From Limnohabitans sp. Rim28 (GTDB taxonomy: Bacteria > Pseudomonadota > Gammaproteobacteria > Burkholderiales > Burkholderiaceae_C): DNA of 64,000 bases. Numbering within the stretch: the first letter of the stretch is position 1; every line of letters starts with the position of its first letter. The position numbers and the translations under genes are program-made. Shown here piece by piece: positions 51,306 to 59,385 of this stretch. The DNA lies in assembly GCF_000293865.2 (NCBI RefSeq), contig NZ_ALKN02000003.1:203571-267570 (forward strand). The letters run 5' to 3'. The notes beneath the pieces are model-generated. The model had not been told where the DNA came from. It was given only the letters and a program-made list of their open reading frames with translations, and ran no database searches.

Positions 51306-52202
51306 TTATGCCGTAGGGCAGCAACGCAAGATGTAATGGGCCGTGCCCAATGGATCCTGTTCGTGTGCCAAGTGCCCCAGGCCAGGCTGAAGGTGCTGCC
51401 GCGCTTGCGGCAAGCGCTGGCAAGCTTCGTCGGCCAAAGCCGGCGGCACGGTTTGGTCTTGTGCGCCGATGTGCATGAACACGGGGTTGCGAATCTCGTG
51501 CAGGCGTGCGGCCAAGGGCTTGAGCCGCCAGGCCGCCATCATCGACAACACCCCATGCACATGGCCCGAGTCGCTGAGCACGCGGGTGTACAAGTCGATG
51601 CCTTGCGGGTCGAGCGTGGAGCCGGTACGTGCGATCCACTCGGCCACCGCGCCGGGTTTGGCGGCCAGCTTGGCGGTGGCCCAGGCGGACAGCGGGTTGA
51701 GCGCTGCGAGTTTGGCCGCTGGGCCGAACAGCCAAGACGCCACGCCAGGCAGCGGCAGCCAGGCGGGGTTCAGACCGATCAGGGTGCTGCGCGCTGCGCT
51801 GTCAAAGTGCAGCGCCATGTGCGCGGCAATCGCCGCGCCCGCTGAGTGGCCCACGATGACCTGGGGCGTGAGGTTCAGTTGCCGCATCAAGGCCCGCAAG
51901 CCCTCGGCCATGCCGGGCAGCGACAGCGCGCCTTCCGAGCCCCGGCTGGTGAAAGCGTGTCCGGGCAGATCCGGAACGACCACGGTGAAGTGTTCGGCCA
52001 GTGTGGGCATGAGGCCGCGCCAGCTGAAATGACCCGAGCCCGTGCCATGCAAGAGCAGCATGCACGGGCCGTGCCCCATGGTTTGGACATGCCACTGGAT
52101 GCCACCGGCTTGCACCCATCGGCTGTGCTGCGCGTGCGGCCAAATGTGAGGCTCAGCTTGGTGTTCGGCCCAAGACATGCTGGGGTAGAAGCTGTCAAAC
52201 AT
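51306..52202 (-). CDS. bchO: Mg-chelatase-associated alpha/beta hydrolase BchO
   Basis: 298 residues. HGTGSGHFSWRGLMPTLAEH and VGHSAGAAIAAHMAL (nucleophile Ser) are typical of BchO. It follows bchD by 6 bp, the order bchI-bchD-bchO of other purple bacteria. Role in bacteriochlorophyll synthesis is suspected from conserved linkage; the reaction is not established. Confidence 0.93.
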   Translation of the reverse strand: MFDSFYPSMSWAEHQAEPHIWPHAQHSRWVQAGGIQWHVQTMGHGPCMLLLHGTGSGHFSWRGLMPTLAEHFTVVVPDLPGHAFTSRGSEGALSLPGMAEGLRALMRQLNLTPQVIVGHSAGAAIAAHMALHFDSAARSTLIGLNPAWLPLPGVASWLFGPAAKLAALNPLSAWATAKLAAKPGAVAEWIARTGSTLDPQGIDLYTRVLSDSGHVHGVLSMMAAWRLKPLAARLHEIRNPVFMHIGAQDQTVPPALADEACQRLPQARQHLQPGLGHLAHEQDPLGTAHYILRCCPTA

Positions 52203-52208
52203 GACCGT

Positions 52209-54071
52209 TCAGGCCTGTGGGCTGCGCACGCGTTCGATGGCGTGGGCCATGCGCTGCGACTGCACCTGCGGCATGGGCAGGTAGCTTGCGCCCATGGTGG
52301 CCGCCAGTTGCTGCGCTTGTGCATCGGGGTGCATCGAGGTGTCGATCCACAAGGCGCGGTGGCCGCTGGCGCGCCACTGCTGGCCCCAGCTGTGTGCATC
52401 GGTTTGCGCTTGGGCGCGGCCGCCCAGGCCTTGCAAGGTCACATTGGCCCGGCCGTCGCTCAGCACCACCAAAATCGGTGTGACGCCTTGGCGCTGCAGT
52501 TGTGCTGCTTGCTCGTGCGCCATTTTGAGGGCCAAGGCCAAAGGCGTGCCGCCGCCACCGGGCAGGCCGGTCATGGCGCGTTTGGCGCGCACCAGCGAGC
52601 GCGTCATGGGCAGCAGCAACTGCGCCTGCGCACCCCGAAAGGCCACGATGCAGACACTGTCGCGCCGGGCATAGGACTGCTGCAACAGCAACTCGACCGC
52701 GCCTTTGGCCTCGGCCAAGCGCTGCAAAGCGGCCGAGCCCGAAGCGTCGAGCGCCAAGATCAGGCAGCTGGAGGCGCGCTGCTGGTAGCGCTGGATGTGG
52801 AAATCTTCGGCGCGGATCGCCACGCGGCCGGTGTTGTGCGATTGCCGCAGCCGCTGCTTGGGCGCGGCGGCGCGCAAGGTGGCCAGCACATGCAGGCGCG
52901 CCTGACCGCCGGGGCGGCCCGGGCGCGGGGGCAGGGGCCGGCCGCGCTGAGAGCCTGCGCGGGTTTGGCCGCTGCGGCCCGAGGTGTTGTGACTGGCCGC
53001 GCCTTGGCGTGTCATCAGCGCGTCGAGCATGTGCGGCGGCAAGCTGGCCAAAGCAGCGGCGACCATCATCTCTTGCAGGTCTTCGGCACTCGGTTCAGTG
53101 TTCTGTTCGGGCGGTGGACCGGGGTCTTGGATGTTGTCTTTTTCAGTGTCGCTCTCAGGCGCCGCGTCTGAATCTTCGGGGGGTTCTGGCGGCTCTGGCG
53201 GCTCTGGTGGTGATGCGTCTTCTTGTGGCGCGGGCTCGGCCGGCCATTGCGTGGCGCGGGGGGCCAGCACGCAGCGCGCGGCAAAGCCCAGATCGTCGGC
53301 GTCCAGCGTGCTGCGGCCATTCAGCGCCGCATGGCCGCAGGCCACCCGCAGCGCCAAGCTGGGCACGCGCAAAGAGCCAATGCCCAAGCCCAAAGCGGCG
53401 GCGCACAGCGCTTGCATGTGCTCGTCGTTCGCTTGCACTTGGGGCAGGTGCATGCGGGCGCGGGCCAAAGCGCCGGGGCTCAGACGAATCTGCAGGCCAT
53501 CAGGCCCGCTGTCGCCCTGCCATGCCGCGTGGATGTCGCTGGGCGAGAGTTCGTTCAGGTCCAGCCACACGCCCAGGCGCTCGGCCAGGGCGGCGCCCAC
53601 GCCGGGTTCATCGGGCAAGGATTCGTCGAGCGCCACCACCCCAAAACGGGTGGGGGTGGGGGCTGCGCTGTGGCGGGTGGGTGGCACTTGGCCTTGTTCC
53701 AGGGCCTGCGCCAGAGGTGCCAGCAAGGCAGGCGACAGGCGCTCGGCCATGGGCAGGCACACCAGGCCTTGGTCGGCTTGTTGCAGCAGGCCCGCTTGCA
53801 GGTGCAATTGGCCGGTTTGCAGGGTGTGGGCCAGGTCGATGCCGCCGAGCAGCCGCTCGCTGTCCACCGAGCCGGGCACTTTCACCAAACCGATGCCCAG
53901 CCCCGCCAGCGCTTGCAACCAGCGCTCTCGCACCGGGCCGTGCGGTGCGTGCAGGCACACGCCGCCAAAGCCATGGGGGTCGAGTTGCAGCAGTTGCAAG
54001 GTGGTGAGCGCGTCGTTCCAGCGCTCCAGTGGGTCCGAAGGCGTGGCGGGTGTTGGGGATTCGCGGGCCAT
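52209..54071 (-). CDS. bchD: Magnesium chelatase subunit D
   Basis: 620 residues. Degenerate AAA+ N-terminal half, then an acidic Pro/Glu-rich linker, then a C-terminal integrin-like von Willebrand A domain with the MIDAS motif LALDASGSAAL. Forms the ring complex with BchI that drives Mg2+ insertion by BchH. The linker includes a short 9-bp tandem repeat (53182-53208). 13 bp after bchI. Confidence 0.96.
   Translation of the reverse strand: MARESPTPATPSDPLERWNDALTTLQLLQLDPHGFGGVCLHAPHGPVRERWLQALAGLGIGLVKVPGSVDSERLLGGIDLAHTLQTGQLHLQAGLLQQADQGLVCLPMAERLSPALLAPLAQALEQGQVPPTRHSAAPTPTRFGVVALDESLPDEPGVGAALAERLGVWLDLNELSPSDIHAAWQGDSGPDGLQIRLSPGALARARMHLPQVQANDEHMQALCAAALGLGIGSLRVPSLALRVACGHAALNGRSTLDADDLGFAARCVLAPRATQWPAEPAPQEDASPPEPPEPPEPPEDSDAAPESDTEKDNIQDPGPPPEQNTEPSAEDLQEMMVAAALASLPPHMLDALMTRQGAASHNTSGRSGQTRAGSQRGRPLPPRPGRPGGQARLHVLATLRAAAPKQRLRQSHNTGRVAIRAEDFHIQRYQQRASSCLILALDASGSAALQRLAEAKGAVELLLQQSYARRDSVCIVAFRGAQAQLLLPMTRSLVRAKRAMTGLPGGGGTPLALALKMAHEQAAQLQRQGVTPILVVLSDGRANVTLQGLGGRAQAQTDAHSWGQQWRASGHRALWIDTSMHPDAQAQQLAATMGASYLPMPQVQSQRMAHAIERVRSPQA
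53182..53208. repeat. Three 9-bp tandem units in the bchD linker
   Basis: GGTTCTGGC, GGCTCTGGC, GGCTCTGGT in plus-strand sense, encoding repeated Pro-Glu-Pro in the acidic linker of BchD on the minus strand. A likely slippage-prone site whose copy number may vary between strains. Confidence 0.7.
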
Positions 54072-54084
54072 GCGCGCAGCCGGC

Positions 54085-55110
54085 TCAGGCGGCCAGCACT
54101 TCTTGCAAGCTGCGCTGCACGCGCGCGCCCGAGTCGGTGTCGTCCAGCGGGTTGCGGCGCAGGCGGTGGCGCAATGCCAGTGGGGCCATGCTTTGCAGGT
54201 GTTCGGGCCTCACTGCGCTGTGGCCTTGCAGTGCGGCGTAGGCACGGGTGGCACGCAGCAGCGTGAGTTCGGCGCGCAGGCCGTCGGTGCCCAGCTGCTG
54301 GCACAGACGGGCGCACAGCATCAGCATGTCGTCGCTCACTTCCAATTGCTCGAGCAGTTCACGCGCTTTGAGGATGCGTTTTTGCAGCTTCTGGTTGTCC
54401 TTGTGCCACAGCGCCTTGAAGGCGGTGGGGTCTTTGTCAAAAGCGTCGCGGCGTTTGATGATGTCTACCCGCAGCGCCAGGTCTTGCGGGGTGCGAACCT
54501 GCACGGACAAGCCAAAACGGTCCAGCAGTTGCGGACGCAACTCGCCTTCTTCGGGGTTGCCGCTGCCCACCAGCACAAAGCGGGCAGGGTGGCGCACGCT
54601 CAGGCCTTCGCGCTCGACCAGGTTCTCGCCCGAGGCGGCCACGTCGATCAACAGGTCCACCAAATGGTCGTCGAGCAGGTTGACTTCGTCGATGTACAAA
54701 AAGCCCCGGTGCGCCTGGGCCAGCAGGCCGGGGGCGAAAGATTTGACGCCTTGCGACAAGGCTTTTTCCAGATCGAGTGCGCCGACCACGCGGTCCTCGG
54801 TCGCGCCCAAAGGCAGGTCGACCACGGCCACATTCTGGCGCTCGGTCACGACTTTGGCTTTGGGATCGCGGGCCTGGCAGACCGGGCAGCTGCCCGCTGG
54901 TTTGGCCGGGTCGCAGCGGTAAGGGCAGCCTTTGACCACCTGGATTGGCGGCAGCAGGTCGGCCAAAGCCCGCACGGCGGTCGATTTGCCGGTGCCCCGG
55001 TCACCCAGGACGAGCACGCCGCCAATGGAAGGGTCCACCGCCACCACCTGGATGGCGAGGGTCATTTCATCTTGACCAACGATGGCCGCGAAAGGGAAGG
55101 TCAATGCCAT
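54085..55110 (-). CDS. bchI: Magnesium chelatase ATPase subunit I
   Basis: 341 residues. AAA+ ATPase with Walker A GDRGTGKSTA (about 36-45), Walker B FLYIDEVNLLDD and the sensor NPEEGELRPQLLDRFG. Family insertion with CPYRCDPAKP near residue 62. Drives ATP-dependent metal insertion together with BchD. First gene of bchI-bchD-bchO; a PpsR-type site lies upstream. Confidence 0.97.
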   Translation of the reverse strand: MALTFPFAAIVGQDEMTLAIQVVAVDPSIGGVLVLGDRGTGKSTAVRALADLLPPIQVVKGCPYRCDPAKPAGSCPVCQARDPKAKVVTERQNVAVVDLPLGATEDRVVGALDLEKALSQGVKSFAPGLLAQAHRGFLYIDEVNLLDDHLVDLLIDVAASGENLVEREGLSVRHPARFVLVGSGNPEEGELRPQLLDRFGLSVQVRTPQDLALRVDIIKRRDAFDKDPTAFKALWHKDNQKLQKRILKARELLEQLEVSDDMLMLCARLCQQLGTDGLRAELTLLRATRAYAALQGHSAVRPEHLQSMAPLALRHRLRRNPLDDTDSGARVQRSLQEVLAA

Positions 55111-55139
55111 GGGGCGTTCCGAAAAACTGTTCTCGGCCC

Positions 55140-55180
55140 ATCATCCAAAAGACGCGGCAAAGTGTCAAGTTAAATTTACA
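55140..55180 (-). promoter_or_regulatory. bchI promoter with PpsR-type palindrome
   Basis: TGTCAAGTTAAATTTACA at 55163-55180 is a TGT-N12-ACA palindrome, extended to AAGTGT...ACACTT. On the minus strand it gives a TTGACA -35 (55168-55163), 17 bases, and GATGAT as -10 (55145-55140). Same geometry as at bchF: the operator covers the -35. Confidence 0.8.
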
Positions 55181-55238
55181 CTTGATGCGGAATTTTTGCG
55201 TGAATGTTTCGCGGGGCAGGACCCTTTCGCAAGACCCC

Positions 55239-55832
55239 TTAGCCACCCGCCCGGGTGAAGGGCATCACACCGACCAACCAAACGTGCAGGCCACCCATCA
55301 GGAAAGCCGCCCATACGCCGGTGCCCACCACCACCGCCAGCAAAGTGGCCAGCAGCTTGCCTTCGGGCGCAGAGTGCAGGTTTTGGCGGTCCCGCTTTCG
55401 GGCGGCGCGGAACACCAGCACCGACCAGACCAGAAAGCCGCCGAACAGCAAGACATCCGCCAAGTTGCCGTTTGACAACAGATGGCCAAGCGCCCAGACC
55501 TTGACCGACAAGGTCATGGGGTGGCGCAGTTTGGCTTTGATCTGGTTGCCCGGCACATACGTGGCCACCAGCAACACCATGGCCAGCCACATCAGCAAAA
55601 TTGTGGCGTGCTGCATGCCGCGTGGCGGCGTCCAAAGCACCACCGGGTCCAAGCGCGCTTGGCCGTAGCCTTGCACCAACAAATAAAGACCCAGCAAGGA
55701 AATGGCGGCGTAAACCGCCTTGAAACCCAGCGCACCCCAACGGACGATGCCGTCTTGGCGCACTTGTGGTGCCAAGCTTTGGAGTGAGTGGATGCCCAAA
55801 AAAAGGACCAAACCGAGCAACAGTTGCAGCAT
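55239..55832 (-). CDS. NnrU-family membrane protein
   Basis: 197 residues, five or six membrane helices. Family features: LGIHSLQSLAPQVRQ, LRHPMTLSVKVWALGHLL with conserved His residues. NnrU proteins were first seen near nitrite/nitric oxide reductase genes; the plant zeta-carotene isomerase Z-ISO is a haem-containing relative. In a carotenoid-producing cluster an isomerase-type role is conceivable but unproven. On the same strand upstream of bchI, separated by the bchI promoter. Confidence 0.87.
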   Translation of the reverse strand: MLQLLLGLVLFLGIHSLQSLAPQVRQDGIVRWGALGFKAVYAAISLLGLYLLVQGYGQARLDPVVLWTPPRGMQHATILLMWLAMVLLVATYVPGNQIKAKLRHPMTLSVKVWALGHLLSNGNLADVLLFGGFLVWSVLVFRAARKRDRQNLHSAPEGKLLATLLAVVVGTGVWAAFLMGGLHVWLVGVMPFTRAGG

Positions 55833-56026
55833 GTCAAAACCTTTTATCAGGAGTCGTGTTGAGAACGCTGCATTTTGACACGCCGGTCTCTATCTGGGTT
55901 GACATTGCAAATCCCGGGCTTTCCTGTGTGATTTGCTCGGGTATGCGGCCTCAAATGACAAAGTGACTGATCTGGCGCACAATGAACTGTCCAGTATTTT
56001 CTGGCTACCTTTTTTAGGAGCAGTCC

Positions 56027-56353
56027 ATGTCCCGTTTTACAGAAATCTCTTCCACCCGCCGCGTGTTCATGATGCAAGTGGCCACGGCCGCGACAGCCAC
56101 TTTGGCTGTGAGCCAAGCCTCTGCCCAAGCCATGCTTGACGAGAAAGACCCTCAAGCCGTGGGTTTGGCTTACAAAGCCGACGCGACCAAGGTCGACAAA
56201 GCCAAGAACCCCAAGTACGCAGCCGGTAGCAACTGCGCCAACTGCGCCTTGTTCCAAGCCAAGGCCGGTGCTGCTGCTGGTGGTTGCCCGCTGTTTGGCG
56301 CCAAACAAGTCTCAGCCAAAGGCTGGTGCTCGGCTTGGGCCAAGAAGGCTTGA
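56027..56353 (+). CDS. hip: High-potential iron-sulfur protein (HiPIP)
   Basis: 108 residues with a twin-arginine signal (STRRVFMM, Arg 11-12, cleavage near ASAQA). Mature domain has four cluster cysteines at about 70, 73, 87 and 101 (SNCANCALF, GGCPLFG, GWCSAWA). HiPIP is a periplasmic electron carrier and in several purple bacteria, including betaproteobacteria, reduces the RC-bound tetrahaem cytochrome. AGGAG lies before the ATG; a strong terminator follows. Confidence 0.95.
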   Translation: MSRFTEISSTRRVFMMQVATAATATLAVSQASAQAMLDEKDPQAVGLAYKADATKVDKAKNPKYAAGSNCANCALFQAKAGAAAGGCPLFGAKQVSAKGWCSAWAKKA

Positions 56354-56395
56354 TGCCTCAGGTTCTCCGGCTGGATTTTTCCGGTCGGGTTCCTC

Positions 56396-56420
56396 AAAAC
56401 CGCCTTGGGGCGGTTTTTTT
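56396..56420 (+). terminator. Rho-independent terminator after the HiPIP gene
   Basis: ACCGCC (56399-56404), loop TTGG, GGCGGT (56409-56414), followed by a run of seven T (56414-56420). Isolates the HiPIP transcript from the ccm operon. Confidence 0.93.
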
Positions 56421-56484
56421 ACGCCCCGAGACGGCTTGAGGCTCGGTGTTTGCCCTGATTTGCCTAAACCATCAAGGCTTTGGA

Positions 56485-56513
56485 TACACAAAGTGTCAAT
56501 CTGTCGTTACACT
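56485..56513 (+). promoter_or_regulatory. ccmA promoter region with PpsR-type palindrome
   Basis: TGTCAATCTGTCGTTACA at 56494-56511, a TGT-N12-ACA match extended to AAGTGT...ACACTT exactly like the bchI site. A weak promoter reading is TACACA (56485-56490), 17 bp, TACACT (56508-56513), which would put the operator between and over the boxes. 36 bp before ccmA and after the HiPIP terminator, so it belongs to the ccm unit. Confidence 0.7.
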
Positions 56514-56546
56514 TGTTGCTGTTTCAACCGACCAGAAAGCCCTTTC

Positions 56547-57212
56547 ATGGCGTCTTGGGTGCTCTCAGCGAAAGACCTGGCCTGCCAAAAGGCCCAGCGG
56601 ACTTTGTTCGAGGGCGTGAGCTTGCTTGTGCCTGCGGGCAGCTGGCTGCACATCGAAGGCGGCAATGGGTGTGGCAAAACCAGTTTGCTGCGCATCTTGT
56701 GCGGCTTGGCACCTGCGGCGCGCGGCCATGTGCGCTGGGCAGAACCCGAGCTTGAGGGCACGGTTGGATCGCCAGAAGCCAAGACTGCGCGCCCCGACCG
56801 CTCGGTGCTTCACTACATTGGCCACGCTTTGGGCCTCAAGCCCGATTTGAGTGCGACCGAAAACCTGTGCCTTGACGCCCAGGCCAGTGGCTTGGCGCTC
56901 AGCCCCGAACAGGCGGTGCAAGCCCTGGCGGCGCAGGGCCTCAAAAGCCGGGCGCATTTGCCCGTTCGGGTGCTGTCGCAAGGCCAGCGGCAAGGTGTCG
57001 CGTTGGCGCGTTTGCGCACCAGCCCCGCGCGCTTGTGGGTGCTGGACGAACCTTTGGTGGGCTTGGACACCCAAGCCACCGCCATCGCCCGAAATTTGCT
57101 GCAATCGCATGTGGACGCAGGCGGCGCCATTGTCATGACCAGCCACCACGATGTGGGCTTGCAGGGCCCGGGTGAGCGGTTTCAACTGGGCGCTGTGGCG
57201 CGGGCGGCATGA
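56547..57212 (+). CDS. ccmA: Haem exporter ATPase CcmA
   Basis: 221 residues. Walker A EGGNGCGKTSLLR, signature LSQGQRQGVALARL and Walker B LWVLDEPLVGLDT. ATPase of the CcmABCD complex that releases holo-CcmE during c-type cytochrome maturation. Short for the general ABC ATPase family but normal for CcmA. Start overlap ATGA with ccmB at its end (57209-57212). Confidence 0.95.
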   Translation: MASWVLSAKDLACQKAQRTLFEGVSLLVPAGSWLHIEGGNGCGKTSLLRILCGLAPAARGHVRWAEPELEGTVGSPEAKTARPDRSVLHYIGHALGLKPDLSATENLCLDAQASGLALSPEQAVQALAAQGLKSRAHLPVRVLSQGQRQGVALARLRTSPARLWVLDEPLVGLDTQATAIARNLLQSHVDAGGAIVMTSHHDVGLQGPGERFQLGAVARAA

Positions 57213-57901
57213 ACGCACAGCTTCAGCCCAGCCCTTGGCAAGCCATGGCCGGTGTGATGCGCCGTGACCTGCGCCTGGCCTTGCGGCGCAAGTCCGAATG
57301 GTTGGGCGCGGTTTTTTTCTTTGTGGTGGTGGCTGCACTGTTTCCATTGGCCATCGGCCCCGAGCCGGACACGCTGCGCTTGATCGGGCCCGGTGTACTG
57401 TGGGTGGCGGCCTTGCTGGCCAGCATGTTGAGTCTGGGTCGCTTGTTTGAGGCCGACCACCAGGACGGCAGCCTGGAACAGTTGGCATTGTCGGCCGCGC
57501 CCCTGTCTTGGTTGGTCAGCGCCAAGTTGCTGGCGCATTGGCTGATTTCTGGGTTGCCCTTGGTGGTGTTGTCACCGATCTTGGGCCTGCAATTTGGCCT
57601 GGGGTCCGAGGCTTTGGGCATGTTGGTGTTGACGCTCTTGATCGGCACGCCCGTGCTGTCATTGCTGGGCGCGATTGGTGCAGCCCTGACATTGGGGGTG
57701 CGGGGTGGTGGCGTTTTGCAGTCGCTTTTGCTCTTGCCCTTGTATGTGCCGGTGTTGGTGTTTGGCACGGGCGCAGTCGATGCACAGATGCGTGGTCTCG
57801 GGGCACAAGCCCATGTGTCGGTTTTGTTGGCCTTGTTGCTGGCTGCAGCGGCACTCAGCCCTTGGGCCTGTGCAGCCGCGGTGCGCCTGGCACTGGAATG
57901 A
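57209..57901 (+). CDS. ccmB: Haem exporter permease CcmB
   Basis: 230 residues, six membrane helices. RRDLRLALRRKSEWLGAVFF and LGRLFEADHQDGSLEQLALS are typical. Membrane partner of CcmA. A weak ribosome site is expected because of the ATGA coupling. Confidence 0.94.
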   Translation: MNAQLQPSPWQAMAGVMRRDLRLALRRKSEWLGAVFFFVVVAALFPLAIGPEPDTLRLIGPGVLWVAALLASMLSLGRLFEADHQDGSLEQLALSAAPLSWLVSAKLLAHWLISGLPLVVLSPILGLQFGLGSEALGMLVLTLLIGTPVLSLLGAIGAALTLGVRGGGVLQSLLLLPLYVPVLVFGTGAVDAQMRGLGAQAHVSVLLALLLAAAALSPWACAAAVRLALE

Positions 57902-57914
57902 AAAGGACCGACCC

Positions 57915-58673
57915 TTGAAACTCTTTCATTACGCTGCACCACAACACTTCTACCCCTTGGCTGGGCGTTTGTGGCCTTGGCTGGCGCTGTTGGCCAGTGC
58001 CTTGGCGCTGGCGGGCCTGTGGGTAGGCTTCATGGTGGCGCCGTCCGATGCGCAGCAGGGGCAGGCCTACCGCATCATTTACATCCATGTGCCGGTGTCG
58101 TGGATGGCCATGATCATTTACCTGGCCATGGCTTTTTGGAGCGTGTTGGGACTGGTGTTCAACACACGCTTGTCCGGCTTGATGACGCGGGCGTTGGCGC
58201 CCACGGGCGCATTGCTGGCGTTTTTGTCGCTGTGGACAGGTGCTTTGTGGGGCAAGCCGATGTGGGGCACCTATTGGGTGTGGGATGCGCGCTTGACCTC
58301 GATGCTGATCTTGCTGTTTTTGTATTTGGGCTACATCGCCTTGACCTCGGCCATTGAGGACACGCGCCGCTCCGACCGGGCGGGCGCCTTGGTGGCGGTG
58401 GTGGGCGCTGTCAACGTGCCCATCATTTACTTTTCGGTGCAGTGGTGGAACACCTTGCACCAAGGTGCGTCGGTGTCTTTCACCCAGTCGCCACGCATGG
58501 CCAGCATCATGCTGACAGGCATGTTGCTCATGAGCTTGGCGGTTTGGATTTATGCAGCGGCCATCGCCTTGTGGCGTGTGCGCAGCTTGATCTTGGAACG
58601 CGAGAGCCACGCCACTTGGGTGCAGCAATTGCCAGAGGTGCAAGCGCACCGGGCTTGGCGAGGTGCCACATGA
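57915..58673 (+). CDS. ccmC: Haem exporter protein CcmC
   Basis: 252 residues from TTG 57915 (KLFHYAAPQHFYPLAG); no in-frame ATG exists near and AAAGGA precedes the TTG. Six membrane helices and the tryptophan-rich haem-handling motif WGKPMWGTYWVWDARLTS, flanked by periplasmic His residues (IIYIHVPVSW; WWNTLHQGAS). It attaches haem to CcmE. ATGA overlap with ccmD. Confidence 0.94.
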   Translation: MKLFHYAAPQHFYPLAGRLWPWLALLASALALAGLWVGFMVAPSDAQQGQAYRIIYIHVPVSWMAMIIYLAMAFWSVLGLVFNTRLSGLMTRALAPTGALLAFLSLWTGALWGKPMWGTYWVWDARLTSMLILLFLYLGYIALTSAIEDTRRSDRAGALVAVVGAVNVPIIYFSVQWWNTLHQGASVSFTQSPRMASIMLTGMLLMSLAVWIYAAAIALWRVRSLILERESHATWVQQLPEVQAHRAWRGAT

Positions 58674-58915
58674 TCTGGACCAGTGCTTCTGAGTTTTGGG
58701 CCATGGGCGGCTATGGCGTTTACGTCTGGGGCAGCATGGGCGTGAGTGCGGCTTTGATGCTGCTCGAGGTGTGGCTGGCGCGCGTGGGACGAAGGCAAGC
58801 GCTGGACGCGGTGTGCGAGGCCATGGACGCCGCACAAGATGAAACCCATGAACCCGGCGGCATGGCCGCGACGGCGTTGTCCACCATACGCATCAACTCA
58901 GGAGCCACTTCATGA
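58670..58915 (+). CDS. ccmD: Haem exporter subunit CcmD
   Basis: 81 residues, one membrane helix ([20 protein letters not shown]) and a charged tail, slightly longer than typical CcmD. Small helper of CcmABC that retains CcmE. ATGA overlaps on both sides (58670-58673, 58912-58915). Confidence 0.9.
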   Translation: MIWTSASEFWAMGGYGVYVWGSMGVSAALMLLEVWLARVGRRQALDAVCEAMDAAQDETHEPGGMAATALSTIRINSGATS

Positions 58916-59358
58916 AAAGCCGCCACAAGCGCTTGTTTGGCATCGGATTGGGCTTGCTGCTCGTGTGCGGTGCGCTGTTTTTTGTGCTCAACGCCTTCCA
59001 AAGCAATCTGGTTTTTTTCTTCACGCCCACGCAAGTGGCGGCTGGCGAAGCGCCCAAAGACGGTCACTTTCGGGTCGGGGGCTTGGTCAAAGAGGGCAGC
59101 ATCCAGCGCGACGGCATGGCGGTGGCCTTTGTGGTGACCGATACGCACCAAGAAGTCCCAGTGTCTTATGTTGGCTTCTTGCCCGATCTGTTCAAAGAGG
59201 GCAAGGGCGTGGTGGCGCAGGGTCGCTTGAACGCCAGTCGCCAGTTTGTGGCCAGCGAAGTGCTGGCCAAGCACGACGAAAACTACATGCCGCCCGAAGC
59301 CCAGCATGCACTGGACGAGGCGGCCAAGGCCCGCATGGGTGCGGCGGTGGCGCAATGA
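58912..59358 (+). CDS. ccmE: Periplasmic haem chaperone CcmE
   Basis: 148 residues. N-terminal membrane anchor (about 8-28) and a beta-barrel domain with the haem-binding His at about 121 in [12 protein letters not shown] (Tyr125 also conserved). Carries haem from CcmC to CcmF/H for attachment to apocytochromes such as PufC. Confidence 0.96.
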   Translation: MKSRHKRLFGIGLGLLLVCGALFFVLNAFQSNLVFFFTPTQVAAGEAPKDGHFRVGGLVKEGSIQRDGMAVAFVVTDTHQEVPVSYVGFLPDLFKEGKGVVAQGRLNASRQFVASEVLAKHDENYMPPEAQHALDEAAKARMGAAVAQ

Positions 59359-59385
59359 AGCGCGCTGTTTTTTCAGGAGCCCGGC

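Noticed and set aside
53029..55173. A plus-strand open frame of 714 codons over bchD and bchI
   Set aside because: Antisense to two certain genes, low-complexity Cys/Arg/Ser-rich translation, no ribosome site.
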